A DNA stretch of 57,313 bases, from the NCBI GenBank assembly GCA_964539785.1, contig CAZIJQ010000009.1, forward strand, positions 1 through 57,313. The letters run 5' to 3'. This document shows, one piece after another, positions 1 to 8,136 of this stretch. A program made the position numbers and the translations under genes. The notes beneath the pieces were generated by a model, which made no database searches, was not told the DNA's origin, and worked only from the letters and a program-made list of their open reading frames with translations. The stretch's first letter is position 1. Every line of letters begins with the position of its first letter. This DNA is from JABMPO01 sp964539785 (GTDB taxonomy: Bacteria; Fidelibacterota; Marinisomatia; Marinisomatales; TCS56).

Positions 1-2
1 AG

Positions 3-86
3 TACCCGGGGCCGGACTTGAACCGGCACGCTTTTGAAGGCGAGGGATTTTAAGTCCCTTGTGTCTACCAATTCCACCACCCGGGC
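3..86 (-). tRNA. tRNA-Leu(UAA)
   Basis: Read on the minus strand the segment folds as a class II tRNA: acceptor arms GCCCGGG and CCCGGGU with discriminator A, a TPsiC arm containing GGTTCAAGTCC, a long variable arm and an anticodon loop CUUAAAA giving anticodon UAA. The 3' CCA is not encoded. It lies at the window edge but appears complete. It shares acceptor and D-arm sequence with the tRNA-Leu(CAG) gene near 51.4 kb. Confidence 0.96.
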
Positions 87-94
87 GGATTTAT

Positions 95-191
95 CAATTA
101 AGAATTAGGAATGATGAATTACGATTTTAGAAATTGGGACCAAACAACGATTATCAATAATTGATAATTCGTAATTATTAATTCTTAATTG
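95..191. repeat. MITE-like AT-rich inverted repeat between tRNA genes
   Basis: The spacer between tRNA-Leu and tRNA-Cys is bounded by 13-bp perfect inverted arms (CAATTAAGAATTA at 95-107, TAATTCTTAATTG at 179-191). A second nested pair, AATTACGA (117-124) and TCGTAATT (169-176), and an inner hairpin TTATCAA-taa-TTGATAA (151-167) make nearly the whole spacer foldable. It has no coding capacity. The structure resembles a miniature inverted-repeat or palindromic intergenic element; no flanking target duplication was identified. Confidence 0.55.
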
Positions 192-197
192 ACTCTG

Positions 198-271
198 AGG
201 CGTCGATCGGATTCGAACCGATGAAAAACGGTTTTGCAAACCGCCCCATTAGACCGCTCTGGCACGACGCC
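198..271 (-). tRNA. tRNA-Cys(GCA)
   Basis: On the minus strand the acceptor arms GGCGTCG and CGACGCC pair, the discriminator is U as expected for tRNA-Cys, and the anticodon stem GCGGU/ACCGU encloses loop UUGCAAA with anticodon GCA. The TPsiC arm contains GGTTCGAATCC. The 3' CCA is not encoded. A degenerate copy of this gene lies about 25 bp upstream, at 295-372. Confidence 0.96.
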
Positions 272-294
272 ATGGTATTACTATGTTAATAAAC

Positions 295-372
295 TGGCAA
301 TCGTTTATCCAGTTGAATCACGGTTTTGTCCCGATAAATCGGGACCCCATTAGACCGCTCTGGCACGACGCC
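295..372 (-). pseudogene. tRNA-Cys pseudogene split by a palindrome
   Basis: Positions 345-372 repeat exactly the 28 nt at 244-271, which are the acceptor 5' strand, D arm and start of the anticodon arm of the neighbouring tRNA-Cys. The 5' strand of the anticodon stem is then replaced by an 18-nt palindrome (328-345). After it the copy resumes with CAAAACCGU, which matches the 3' side of the anticodon arm, followed by a decayed T arm and an acceptor end reading CGATTGCC. The anticodon GCA is destroyed, so a functional tRNA is unlikely. Confidence 0.75.
328..345. repeat. Perfect palindrome inside the tRNA-Cys pseudogene
   Basis: Arms GTCCCGAT and ATCGGGAC (8 bp each) flank a 2-nt centre (AA). 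The palindrome sits exactly where the anticodon-stem 5' strand should be, so it looks inserted into or exchanged with tRNA sequence. It may belong to a family of short palindromic repeats; no second copy was noticed in this window. Confidence 0.6.
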
Positions 373-377
373 GGTTG

Positions 378-467
378 CGGAGAGGCAGGGATTCGAACCC
401 TGGGAGGAGTTTAAGCCCCTCACTCACTTAGCAGGCGAGCGCCTTCAGCCAGCTCGGCCACCTCTCC
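378..467 (-). tRNA. tRNA-Ser(GCU)
   Basis: On the minus strand the acceptor arms GGAGAGG and CCTCTCC pair with discriminator G, the type expected for tRNA-Ser. There is a long class II variable arm, and the anticodon stem encloses loop CUGCUAA, giving anticodon GCU. The TPsiC arm contains GGTTCGAATCC. CCA is not encoded. It lies just downstream of dprA, in the same direction. Confidence 0.96.
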
Positions 468-559
468 AAAAATTGTTTCAATGAACAAATTTATTTTAAA
501 AGCGCAAATTGCGCTGGCAAAATTACCGCTGGACAAATGGTTATACAATCCGAATTTTG

Positions 560-1654
560 TCAAGCAGTAACAAATTGTTTGCCGCTCATTTGAACTACGG
601 CATTTTTCAATTCAAGCTGGAGTAAAATTGTTAGCAAATGCGAAATATCCATGTCAGCATTTTTTGCGATATCATCAATATGCATTGGATCAGTCGACAA
701 TAAACTCATTATTTCGCGTTCTTGGCTGGTCAAATCCAATTCGATTTCCTGTTGTATCGGTTTACCGGGTTTCGCCAGCCTGGGGCGAATACCCTCATAA
801 ATCATTTCAGGTGTGGTAACCGGAACCGCACCGTGACTGATTAACCGCACACATCCCACACTTTGTTTATCAGTGATGCGTCCCGGTAAGGCAAAAAGAT
901 CGCGATTCTGATCGATTGCATTCAATGCTGTCAGTATTGCACCACTACGATTTCCGGCTTCGATAACAACCGTGGCGTGGGCTAATCCGCTGATGATCCG
1001 GTTTCGCTGAGGGAAATTCCGCGCATCGGGCTTAGTTCCAGGTGGATACTCGCTCAGCAGTAAACCATTTTTTTGCAAATCGAGTGCCAACTTCCGGTTT
1101 TCCGCCGGATAAATAACATCTACTCCACTACCCAACACCGCAATCGTACGGCCACCGGCAGCAACGGTCTCCCGATGAACTACCGAATCTATTCCCCGCG
1201 CCAAGCCGCTAACAGTGGTAAGCCCTAATTCGACCAACCGTCGGGTAATTTTAATTGCGGAAGATCGGCCATAGGCAGTGGTCGAACGACTTCCCACCAG
1301 AGCAATGCAATCTTCTTCCTGGGGAATTACCTGACCGAGTACGTAAAGTATCGGGGGCGGATCATAAATTTTCTTTAACAACAGTGGATAATCCGCATTC
1401 CAAAATGTTAATATTCTGGCATTAATATTTTTACAGTTCTCAACGATTGAATGGCCATAGTCAAAAGAACTGTAAGCTCGAATATTATCCGCGGATTTGA
1501 TGTCAATACTTTCAACACCACAAAGTGACTTTCGATCTTGTTCAAATATAATTTCAGGATCTTTGAAGAATGAAAGCAAATGGCGAACTTTTTGCGGTCC
1601 GACCCCCTTAACATTCTGTAGATTTAACAGCGCAACAATTTGTTCATGATTCAT
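560..1654 (-). CDS. dprA: DNA-processing protein DprA (Smf)
   Basis: Cytoplasmic protein that in transformable bacteria binds incoming single-stranded DNA and loads RecA. The 364-residue protein has the usual length. Its N-terminal helix-hairpin-helix region (near residue 15, KGVGPQKVR) precedes the Rossmann-like DprA core from about residue 110, with the motifs GSRSTT, SGLARGID, GSGVDVIYP, FPQRNRIISG and EAGNRSGAL-like EAGNRSGAI. The C-terminal ~65 residues resemble the winged-helix domain seen in many DprA proteins. Its ATG lies inside the end of obg (11-nt overlap), so the two are co-transcribed. comEA, another DNA-uptake gene, is about 3.3 kb upstream in the same run. Confidence 0.95.
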   Translation of the reverse strand: MNHEQIVALLNLQNVKGVGPQKVRHLLSFFKDPEIIFEQDRKSLCGVESIDIKSADNIRAYSSFDYGHSIVENCKNINARILTFWNADYPLLLKKIYDPPPILYVLGQVIPQEEDCIALVGSRSTTAYGRSSAIKITRRLVELGLTTVSGLARGIDSVVHRETVAAGGRTIAVLGSGVDVIYPAENRKLALDLQKNGLLLSEYPPGTKPDARNFPQRNRIISGLAHATVVIEAGNRSGAILTALNAIDQNRDLFALPGRITDKQSVGCVRLISHGAVPVTTPEMIYEGIRPRLAKPGKPIQQEIELDLTSQEREIMSLLSTDPMHIDDIAKNADMDISHLLTILLQLELKNAVVQMSGKQFVTA

Positions 1655-2621
1655 TAATTATATTCACGATAGAGTTAATTAACAATTTTATTCCGCTATG
1701 GGTTACGGATGATATATCAATTGTCGGTTCCGAAAAACTCTCCCACTGATCAAGTTTTTCATCTTTGGTAATCGTATCCATTTTGGAACGGATAATCAAG
1801 TGCTTTTTTAATCCCATATCCGGATTGAACTGTCTTAATTCATTGTACAAAATTTCAAACACAGATTGTGGGTCAGATTCGTTCACATCAATGATGTAGA
1901 TTAAAATCTTAGTTCGTTCAATATGCTTCAGGAATTGGTGCCCCAACCCTTTTCCGCTACTGGCACCTTCAATTAACCCCGGTATATCAGCCATTACAAA
2001 TGACTTGTATTCCCCATATTTCACAATCCCCAGATGGGGTTGGAGAGTAGTAAACGGATAATCCGCAATTTTTGGCCTGGCCGCCGACACACTGGAAATC
2101 AGTGTTGATTTACCAGCATTCGGCAGACCAACCAGTCCAACATCCGCTAAAACCTTGAGTTCAATATCGAATTTACCCGTTTCGCCCGGCAAACCCGGCT
2201 GAGCATAACGAGGGGTCTGGCGTGTGGATGACTTAAAATGAACATTCCCAAACCCGCCTTTTCCTCCTTTGCAGACAATTTCTTGCTGACCGGCTTCGGT
2301 AAGGTCTGCTACAACTTCTCCAGTATCAGAAATTTTTATAATTGTACCGGCTGGCACGGCAATTTGAATATCCTTCCCATTACGGCCGGTTTTTAATCCG
2401 CCCTGCCCCATTTGACCTTTTTCGGCTTTATAGATACGCTGATACCGGATATCCTGTAAAGTATTAAGATGAGTATTTACAATAAAAGTGATATGGCCGC
2501 CCCGTCCGCCATCGCCGCCATTGGGACCACCCTTTGGTATAAATTTTTCACGGCGAAAGCTTATTGCTCCGGGACCGCCATTTCCGGCAATTAACTCGAC
2601 TTGAACAAAATCAATAAACAT
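1644..2621 (-). CDS. obg: GTPase Obg/CgtA
   Basis: Ribosome-associated GTPase acting in 50S assembly and stress control. The N-terminal ~158 residues form the glycine-rich Obg fold (GGNGGPGAISFRREKF and GGDGGRGG are visible). The G domain follows: G1 GLPNAGKST, switch region with DYPFTTL, G3 DIPGL, G4 SKMD and G5 SSVTHSG. The G4 motif reads SKMD rather than the usual NKxD/TKxD, a mild deviation. At 325 residues it is the short form, without the C-terminal OCT domain of some Obg proteins. It overlaps dprA by 11 nt. Confidence 0.96.
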   Translation of the reverse strand: MFIDFVQVELIAGNGGPGAISFRREKFIPKGGPNGGDGGRGGHITFIVNTHLNTLQDIRYQRIYKAEKGQMGQGGLKTGRNGKDIQIAVPAGTIIKISDTGEVVADLTEAGQQEIVCKGGKGGFGNVHFKSSTRQTPRYAQPGLPGETGKFDIELKVLADVGLVGLPNAGKSTLISSVSAARPKIADYPFTTLQPHLGIVKYGEYKSFVMADIPGLIEGASSGKGLGHQFLKHIERTKILIYIIDVNESDPQSVFEILYNELRQFNPDMGLKKHLIIRSKMDTITKDEKLDQWESFSEPTIDISSVTHSGIKLLINSIVNIINES

Positions 2622-2742
2622 TTATTGTATTTCCAGCCGACAAATTGAGGATATTCACGGTAAACATATTATTGTTGCTATATTTTTTCTTGTGGATTAT
2701 CACAGATTCAAAACTGTAGCATGCTCGTGCCCGGGTAAAAAA

Positions 2743-3024
2743 TTAATCCTTGGTAGCAGTTTGTACAGGTTTAACTGCCTTTTTTTCTACTTTCGAAGAT
2801 TTTACATCCGGTTTTTTACCTGCGGAATTGTTGTTGGATTTCTTATTCTTATAGTCGGTGATATAAAACCCGGATCCTTTGAATATTAAACCGGAACCAC
2901 CACTAATAACTCTTTTTACTGCAGAATTGCACTGAGGACAAATTTTTAATGGTTCATCAAACATGGACTGAAAATGTTCGAATCGATTGTTACATACTGT
3001 ACAGCGATAATCATAAGTAGGCAT
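2743..3024 (-). CDS. FmdB-family zinc-ribbon protein
   Basis: Small 93-residue protein beginning MPTYDYRC with two CxxC knuckles (CTVC near residue 8 and CPQC near residue 34), followed by the glycine-rich GGSG..FKGSGFY motif typical of the FmdB regulatory-protein family. The last ~30 residues are lysine-rich and probably disordered. The family's biochemical role is poorly defined; the zinc ribbon suggests nucleic-acid or protein binding. It sits between obg and coaD in the same direction, with short spacers on both sides. Confidence 0.9.
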   Translation of the reverse strand: MPTYDYRCTVCNNRFEHFQSMFDEPLKICPQCNSAVKRVISGGSGLIFKGSGFYITDYKNKKSNNNSAGKKPDVKSSKVEKKAVKPVQTATKD

Positions 3025-3069
3025 TTATTTTCGTAACCTTTCTTTCATATTCGTATTCTGATTTCGCTC

Positions 3070-3549
3070 TCAAGAAATTAATTTTTTCTGCAATGCTGCC
3101 AAAACCGTATCCGGGATATATCTGCTGACATCTCCATTCAACCGGACAATATCTTTAATAACAGTTGAATTCAGGTGGATATATTTCTCATCCGGTATCA
3201 GTAACACAGTGGAAACATCGGGATTCAGGTGATAGTTCATCATGGCCATCTGAAACTCATATTCAAAGTCACTAACGTGACGTAAGCCGCGAATCAACGC
3301 CACTGCCGATTCTAGACGCGCCACATTGGCAATCAAATCTTCTGATGAAGTAACCTTGACATTTTTCATATCACCAGTGGCAATCTCAATCAGCTTGACC
3401 CGCTCCGCTGTCGATAACAACGGCGCCTTTGCCGGGTTGACTGCAACGACAAAAATAACCTCATCAAAGAGAGCAGCCGCTCTCTGAGCTATGTCAAGAT
3501 GTCCATATGTCACCGGATCGAAGCTGCCCGGATAAATTGCTTTTTTCAT
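3070..3549 (-). CDS. coaD: Phosphopantetheine adenylyltransferase
   Basis: Catalyses the penultimate step of coenzyme A synthesis, ATP + 4'-phosphopantetheine to dephospho-CoA + PPi. The 159-residue protein has the usual length and the nucleotidyltransferase signature YPGSFDPVTYGH at the N terminus. It also has RGLRHVSDFEYE in the middle and a C-terminal NSTVIKDI segment in place of the usual S-S-T-x-(V/I)-(K/R). Its start overlaps the rsmD stop by 4 nt (ATGA), the very common rsmD-coaD arrangement. Confidence 0.96.
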   Translation of the reverse strand: MKKAIYPGSFDPVTYGHLDIAQRAAALFDEVIFVVAVNPAKAPLLSTAERVKLIEIATGDMKNVKVTSSEDLIANVARLESAVALIRGLRHVSDFEYEFQMAMMNYHLNPDVSTVLLIPDEKYIHLNSTVIKDIVRLNGDVSRYIPDTVLAALQKKLIS

Positions 3550-4061
3550 TTATTGCTCTCCCAAAAAGAAATAACTGTATCTCCATACATTTTTTTTCTA
3601 AACATTCCGCTCGGTAATTTATCACGGCGAGACGATTCCAGGATAAACAAACCTTGTGATGTTATTCTCTGCCGACATATGGCAATCAAATCTTCAAGAT
3701 CGATCTTTTCATATGGTGGATCTGCAAAGATGTAATCATATTCACCTGAAAACTGTAAATAGGTAAACACATTTTTCTTAAAAATACTAAAATGGGTATC
3801 CATTAACAATGCGGTATTTCTTTTGATAAACTGAATTGCGTGCTGGTCAATTTCTACGAACGTTATCTCCTTGGCACCACGACTGGCAGCTTCAAATCCT
3901 AACATTCCACTTCCGGCAAAAAGATCTAAAACACGCGCCCCCTGAAGATTTTGAAGTATATCAAAAATACTCTTTCTTACCCGTGCCGAAGTTGGGCGGT
4001 ACGTTGCCTGCGAATAAGTCTTAATAAAATGGTTCTTATATTTGCCGGCTATAATCTTCAT
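3546..4061 (-). CDS. rsmD: 16S rRNA (guanine(966)-N2)-methyltransferase RsmD
   Basis: SAM-dependent methyltransferase that modifies G966 of 16S rRNA in the 30S subunit. The 171-residue sequence shows an N-terminal YRPTSARVRKSIFDIL segment, the SAM-binding motif I LDLFAGSGMLGFEA near residue 45, and the catalytic motif DPPY near residue 115. Length is typical of the family. It is translationally coupled to coaD. A 115-bp spacer separates it from the upstream membrane-protein gene, and nothing distinctive was seen in it. Confidence 0.94.
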   Translation of the reverse strand: MKIIAGKYKNHFIKTYSQATYRPTSARVRKSIFDILQNLQGARVLDLFAGSGMLGFEAASRGAKEITFVEIDQHAIQFIKRNTALLMDTHFSIFKKNVFTYLQFSGEYDYIFADPPYEKIDLEDLIAICRQRITSQGLFILESSRRDKLPSGMFRKKMYGDTVISFWESNK

Positions 4062-4176
4062 AGTAATTTACTTAAAATGGACGACCAAAATACATTTGTC
4101 CAATCGAAAATTCCGCTCAGTAAATATTAGACAACCATTAAGGTTGCACCACCGGTATACTTTAGTTTTTCAGAGA

Positions 4177-4917
4177 TCAATTCCAGCTGGGAACGCCATC
4201 CTCGATATAACCGTGATTTTCGCCCCTGAAAGAGAAGATTAGATACCTGCGATCTTTCACAACTTCCTTTATAGGACTTGAAATTTTAATACCATTTTCT
4301 ACCACAACTTCATATGGTTTCTCAATCAGAGGGCAATAAAATAGTGCTGAATCAGGCAGGTATGAATCATAATACGTAACCACTTCAACCCGCTCTGAAG
4401 GATTTTCGGCAATAATACTAAGAAAATCCGGATTCTCTTTAACTGCGGCAAGATTCTTCTCTACCACGTACAAAGTGTCATAAACATCTTGGTCTGGATG
4501 ATACATAACTACAACATACTGGGTGTATTTAATATTATCTTTTCTTTGCCCACGAAATCCAAACGTGGTATCAAATATCACATCCCAGCCCTTAGGTATA
4601 TTTACATTAACCAACTCTCCGTCAAGCTTTAAAACTTGATCATTAAGATAAGTAGAATCGGCAGTCAGTGAATCCCGGATTGCATTAACAACATTCATCG
4701 CCCATAACGGATCGGCTGAATATTCTCCATTCAATTGATGATAAAAATCTTCAACGTTATAAACATTCTCCATCCTGAAACGACTTATATCCTCAATTTG
4801 CTCCTCTTCGTCCCAGATTGCACGGGGTACATAAATGGAAATCAGCATGAATATCATACTGAAGATGATAATAAATTCGAGTCCGTCAGCAAAAATACGA
4901 TTCTTTCGTTTATTCAT
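4177..4917 (-). CDS. Single-pass membrane protein of unknown function
   Basis: I do not recognise this 246-residue protein. Residues 1-12 are basic, a hydrophobic segment at about 13-32 should span the inner membrane, and the remaining ~210 residues would face the periplasm. The soluble part is rich in acidic and aromatic residues and has alternating beta-type stretches (YVVVMYHP, YLIFSFRG) without catalytic motifs I know. It is encoded between comEA (17 bp away) and rsmD in the long heat-shock/ribosome gene run. A role beside the membrane-anchored ComEA is possible but unsupported. Confidence 0.6.
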   Translation of the reverse strand: MNKRKNRIFADGLEFIIIFSMIFMLISIYVPRAIWDEEEQIEDISRFRMENVYNVEDFYHQLNGEYSADPLWAMNVVNAIRDSLTADSTYLNDQVLKLDGELVNVNIPKGWDVIFDTTFGFRGQRKDNIKYTQYVVVMYHPDQDVYDTLYVVEKNLAAVKENPDFLSIIAENPSERVEVVTYYDSYLPDSALFYCPLIEKPYEVVVENGIKISSPIKEVVKDRRYLIFSFRGENHGYIEDGVPSWN

Positions 4918-4934
4918 TTAACATACCCTAAGTA

Positions 4935-5360
4935 TCACAGTGTTATCAGTGGCTTAATATTATCGATCGTCTTTTGACCAATACCTTTAATATTTTTCAG
5001 CTCATCAATGTTCTTAAAGTTACCAAAATCTTCTCGAAAACGTATAATCCTTTCTGCGGTAATTGGACCTATTTTTGGTAAGGTGATCAATTCCTCAATA
5101 GTTGCAGTATTCAAATTAATAAGTGACGTTGCATTTTCATTGCCTGCAGAATTTTTCCCCAAGTTTGACGCTGCTGGCAGCTGATTATCATCAATTTTGG
5201 AAACCTGGGCAATAAACTCTGCATTGGACTCATTAGTAGCTGAAATGGCATTCAAATCCCCGGATTTATAATGCCTGATTAACCCGACAATCATACCAAT
5301 TACGATCACACCTGCCAGAAATTTAATTAACAGTTTTTCTTGGGGTGTGAAAGCTATCAT
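4935..5360 (-). CDS. comEA: ComEA-like helix-hairpin-helix DNA-binding protein
   Basis: The 141-residue protein has an N-terminal membrane anchor (about residues 12-27), a ~55-residue linker and a C-terminal tandem helix-hairpin-helix domain. The motifs are INLNTATIEELITLPKIGPITAERI and IKGIGQKTIDNIK, given here as parts of the domain at about 78-140. ComEA proteins bind double-stranded DNA outside the inner membrane during natural transformation. The start overlaps the dnaJ stop by 1 nt (TAATG), so it is coupled to the chaperone genes. Stand-alone HhH proteins of this type are also found in non-competent bacteria, so the uptake role is inferred. Confidence 0.85.
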   Translation of the reverse strand: MIAFTPQEKLLIKFLAGVIVIGMIVGLIRHYKSGDLNAISATNESNAEFIAQVSKIDDNQLPAASNLGKNSAGNENATSLINLNTATIEELITLPKIGPITAERIIRFREDFGNFKNIDELKNIKGIGQKTIDNIKPLITL

Positions 5361-6493
5361 TACAAATTGACTTTTTGAAATTTGGTTTTTTGTTGATCCG
5401 ATCCGGCCAATTCCTTTAATAGTGATTTTTCATGAGCCGTAAGCTTGCCCGGTGTTTCAACCTGAATTCGCACCAGCTGATCGCCGCGCGCTGATCTATT
5501 CAATTCGGGCAAACCTTTTTTACGCATTCGCAGAATTGTACCGGCTTGAATTCCAGCCGGAATTTTTAGGCTTGCTCGGCCATCCAGAGTCGGTACTTCG
5601 ATCTCATCGCCCAGAGCAGCCTGGGAAAAAGATAATAATGCTTCGATAAATATATCATTTCCGTGTCGGACAAAATAAGGGTCTTCCTTTTCATCAAAAA
5701 ACACTACCAAATCTCCCGGTAGAACACCAGCCCCGCCTTGATTTCCCTGTCCTTGCAAGGTCATATAATTCCCTGCTGATACGCCCGTAGGAACATTTAT
5801 TTTAATCGAAACTGTTTTCTGAATCGATCCATCCCCGCCGCAACTGCTGCAACGCTTTTCAATCATTTCGCCGGTTCCATGACATACCGGGCATTCCTGC
5901 ACCACAACTGATTGACCAAAAATTGTACGGCTCATCTGTCGTACCTGGCCAGAACCTCCGCAATGACGGCAGGAAGATGGGGAAGTTCCTGGTTTTGCTC
6001 CACTACCTTTACATGTTTCGCATTTTTCGGCGCGTTTTACTTTGACAGTTTTTTCAATACCTTGCTGAATTTCAGCTAATGTAAGCGGTAAGGTAATCCT
6101 CATATCACGCGCTTTCCGGACTTGGCGCCGTTGGCGACCACCACCAAAAAGATCTTCAAATCCACCAAAACCGCCGCCACCAAAACCATCCATGAAAATA
6201 CGTAAGGCATCGGATAAATCGATTCCGCCACCAAATCCGGAAAAGCCAAAACCGCCACCACCCTGATCGCCCATTCCAACACCGGCGTGTCCGAATTGAT
6301 CATATTGACCGCGCTTCTGATCGTCTTTCAAAACTGCGTAAGCTTCGGCAGCTTCTTTAAACTTTTGTTCGGCGTCAGCATTACCGGGATTTTTATCCGG
6401 ATGATATTTCATTGCTATCTTGCGATAAGATTTTTTGATATCGTTGGTAGAGGCGTTTTTATCAACGCCTAATATTTCGTACAGATCATTCAT
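5360..6493 (-). CDS. dnaJ: Chaperone protein DnaJ
   Basis: Hsp70 co-chaperone that delivers unfolded clients to DnaK and stimulates its ATPase. The 377-residue protein has the J domain with HPD (YHPDKNPG near residue 30), a Gly/Phe-rich linker (about 75-125), and four CxxCxGxG-type zinc-finger repeats (CETCKGSG, CRHCGGSG, CPVCHGTG, CSSCGGDG). The substrate-binding C-terminal domains follow. Length is standard. It overlaps grpE by 4 nt (ATGA). dnaK itself is not in the window. Confidence 0.97.
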   Translation of the reverse strand: MNDLYEILGVDKNASTNDIKKSYRKIAMKYHPDKNPGNADAEQKFKEAAEAYAVLKDDQKRGQYDQFGHAGVGMGDQGGGGFGFSGFGGGIDLSDALRIFMDGFGGGGFGGFEDLFGGGRQRRQVRKARDMRITLPLTLAEIQQGIEKTVKVKRAEKCETCKGSGAKPGTSPSSCRHCGGSGQVRQMSRTIFGQSVVVQECPVCHGTGEMIEKRCSSCGGDGSIQKTVSIKINVPTGVSAGNYMTLQGQGNQGGAGVLPGDLVVFFDEKEDPYFVRHGNDIFIEALLSFSQAALGDEIEVPTLDGRASLKIPAGIQAGTILRMRKKGLPELNRSARGDQLVRIQVETPGKLTAHEKSLLKELAGSDQQKTKFQKVNL

Positions 6494-7059
6494 TTTTTAT
6501 TCACAATAACTTTAGCGTGGCGTAAAACACGGTCTTTGTATTTGTACCCCTTTTCATGTTCCTGTAAAATTTCATTTTGCTCTTTATCAGCATTCTGCGT
6601 GACCATCATGGCATCGTGCAGGTTCGCATCCAGGATTTCACCGATAGAATCAAAAGCATCGACTCCGTATTCGGTAATTATCTTCTGAAATTTATTTGTA
6701 ATCATCGTAATACCTGTCTGCATGACTTTTTCCGATTTTTCCGCATCTGCGGAAAAATTAGCCTGCATCCGATCAAGATCATCTATAATCGGTAATATTG
6801 CCCGGAAGATATTTTCGCCTTCGTATTCCATTAGTTTTAGTACTTCCGAACTTTTCCGGCGTCGGTAATTATCATATTCCGCACGTAACCGTAATATTTT
6901 ATCTTCCAGCTCGGAATTTCTCTTTTTTAAATCGTCTAACTGCTTAGTTGAAGTTGCCGTCTTCTTTCGTCTTGTACTAGGTTTGGGCGCCTTTTTATCA
7001 GGCTTGCTGGTAGTAGTCGTCTTTTTTTTTGCTGCGTCTATGGGCTTGTCAACAGACAT
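6490..7059 (-). CDS. grpE: Nucleotide exchange factor GrpE
   Basis: Exchanges ADP on DnaK in the Hsp70 cycle. The 189-residue protein has a Lys/Thr-rich, probably disordered first ~40 residues, then a long coiled coil (about 42-75) with YDNYRRRKSSE, and the beta-domain ending EHEKGYKYKDRVLRHAKVIV. These are all normal for the family. It starts within the last codons of hrcA (11-nt overlap) and overlaps dnaJ by 4 nt, giving the classic hrcA-grpE-dnaJ order. Confidence 0.95.
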   Translation of the reverse strand: MSVDKPIDAAKKKTTTTSKPDKKAPKPSTRRKKTATSTKQLDDLKKRNSELEDKILRLRAEYDNYRRRKSSEVLKLMEYEGENIFRAILPIIDDLDRMQANFSADAEKSEKVMQTGITMITNKFQKIITEYGVDAFDSIGEILDANLHDAMMVTQNADKEQNEILQEHEKGYKYKDRVLRHAKVIVNKK

Positions 7060-8080
7060 CAGGTAGTATCTCCGTAAAATTTGCTAACATATTCAAAATA
7101 TTCTGGTATGGGATTCGCGTTGGGCCAACAACGATCAATTGTCCATTAATATCGGCCGATTTAAATCTGGAAGAAATAAGACTGCAATGCTCAAGGTTAA
7201 CGTTAGGATTTTCGCTGCCGATTAAAATAAAATTCCCCATGTCACCTAATTGAGTAATCAGATATTTAGAAATGATACTTGGTTCAAGTGCAGTTATGGT
7301 TTTTTGTAAAATGCTTGCATCCTGAAATTCAGGCTGTTCAAGCAGCGGTACCAGGGTAGATTGATAAATGATATTATCACTGGCAATATAAAAATGCTGG
7401 ATAGGATTGTTAACCAATATCTGAATTACCTCATGCTTGTAAATATCTGTATCGCGTAATCTATCCTTAATTGTTAATTGAATTTCAGTTAAAGTAAGGT
7501 CAATTAGGCGTTCTTTTAAAACCCGGGTTACAGATTCCAAGACATCCTGTTCGACAGCAACCCTGAGATTCAGGGTAATAGAGTTAATAAAGCCGGATTT
7601 CATTGCCAGTACCAGCATTACCCGTTCCGATGACAGTCGAACCAATTCGATGTCTTTTAACAGGCTTTCCTGATAATGCTCAACCATTACCAGACCGAAC
7701 ATCCGACTGGCCGATGCCAATGTACTGGCCACCGCCTGCATGAGTTCATCTACATTGTACGATACCCGCTTAAGCGACTGCTCTATTTGATGGAATTCAT
7801 CCCGGTTGGATTCAGCTCCATCCAGTAATTGATCGACAAAGTAGCGATATCCGGCATCGGTAGGAATTCGACCGGAAGAAGTGTGAGGATGTGATAGCAA
7901 TCCTTTATTTTCCAACGACGCCAGTGCCGATCGAATTGTCGCCGGACTGAGACCAAATTTATGCTTATTCTTTAAATACCCGGAACTGATCGGCACCTTA
8001 GTTTCAATATAATCTTCAATGGTTGCCTTTAATAACAGTCGCTCTCGTGTATTCAAATCATATTTTAATAGCGCAATCAT
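7049..8080 (-). CDS. hrcA: Heat-inducible transcription repressor HrcA
   Basis: Represses class I heat-shock operons by binding the CIRCE operator. The 343-residue sequence carries the N-terminal winged helix (LLKATIEDYIETKVPISSGYL and LSPATIRSALASLENKGLL regions) with the recognition segment SSGRIPTDAGYRYFVD. The dimerisation and GrpE-like inserted domains follow. Length is typical. No CIRCE sequence (TTAGCACTC-N9-GAGTGCTAA) is visible in the 56 bp before it, and no Shine-Dalgarno sequence precedes the ATG. It may therefore be expressed from further upstream, with its operators elsewhere in the genome. Confidence 0.96.
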   Translation of the reverse strand: MIALLKYDLNTRERLLLKATIEDYIETKVPISSGYLKNKHKFGLSPATIRSALASLENKGLLSHPHTSSGRIPTDAGYRYFVDQLLDGAESNRDEFHQIEQSLKRVSYNVDELMQAVASTLASASRMFGLVMVEHYQESLLKDIELVRLSSERVMLVLAMKSGFINSITLNLRVAVEQDVLESVTRVLKERLIDLTLTEIQLTIKDRLRDTDIYKHEVIQILVNNPIQHFYIASDNIIYQSTLVPLLEQPEFQDASILQKTITALEPSIISKYLITQLGDMGNFILIGSENPNVNLEHCSLISSRFKSADINGQLIVVGPTRIPYQNILNMLANFTEILPDVC

Positions 8081-8136
8081 AACATTAAAATTAAGAATAT
8101 AAAAAAAAATCTGCCAACATCAATTCAAGCGATGAT

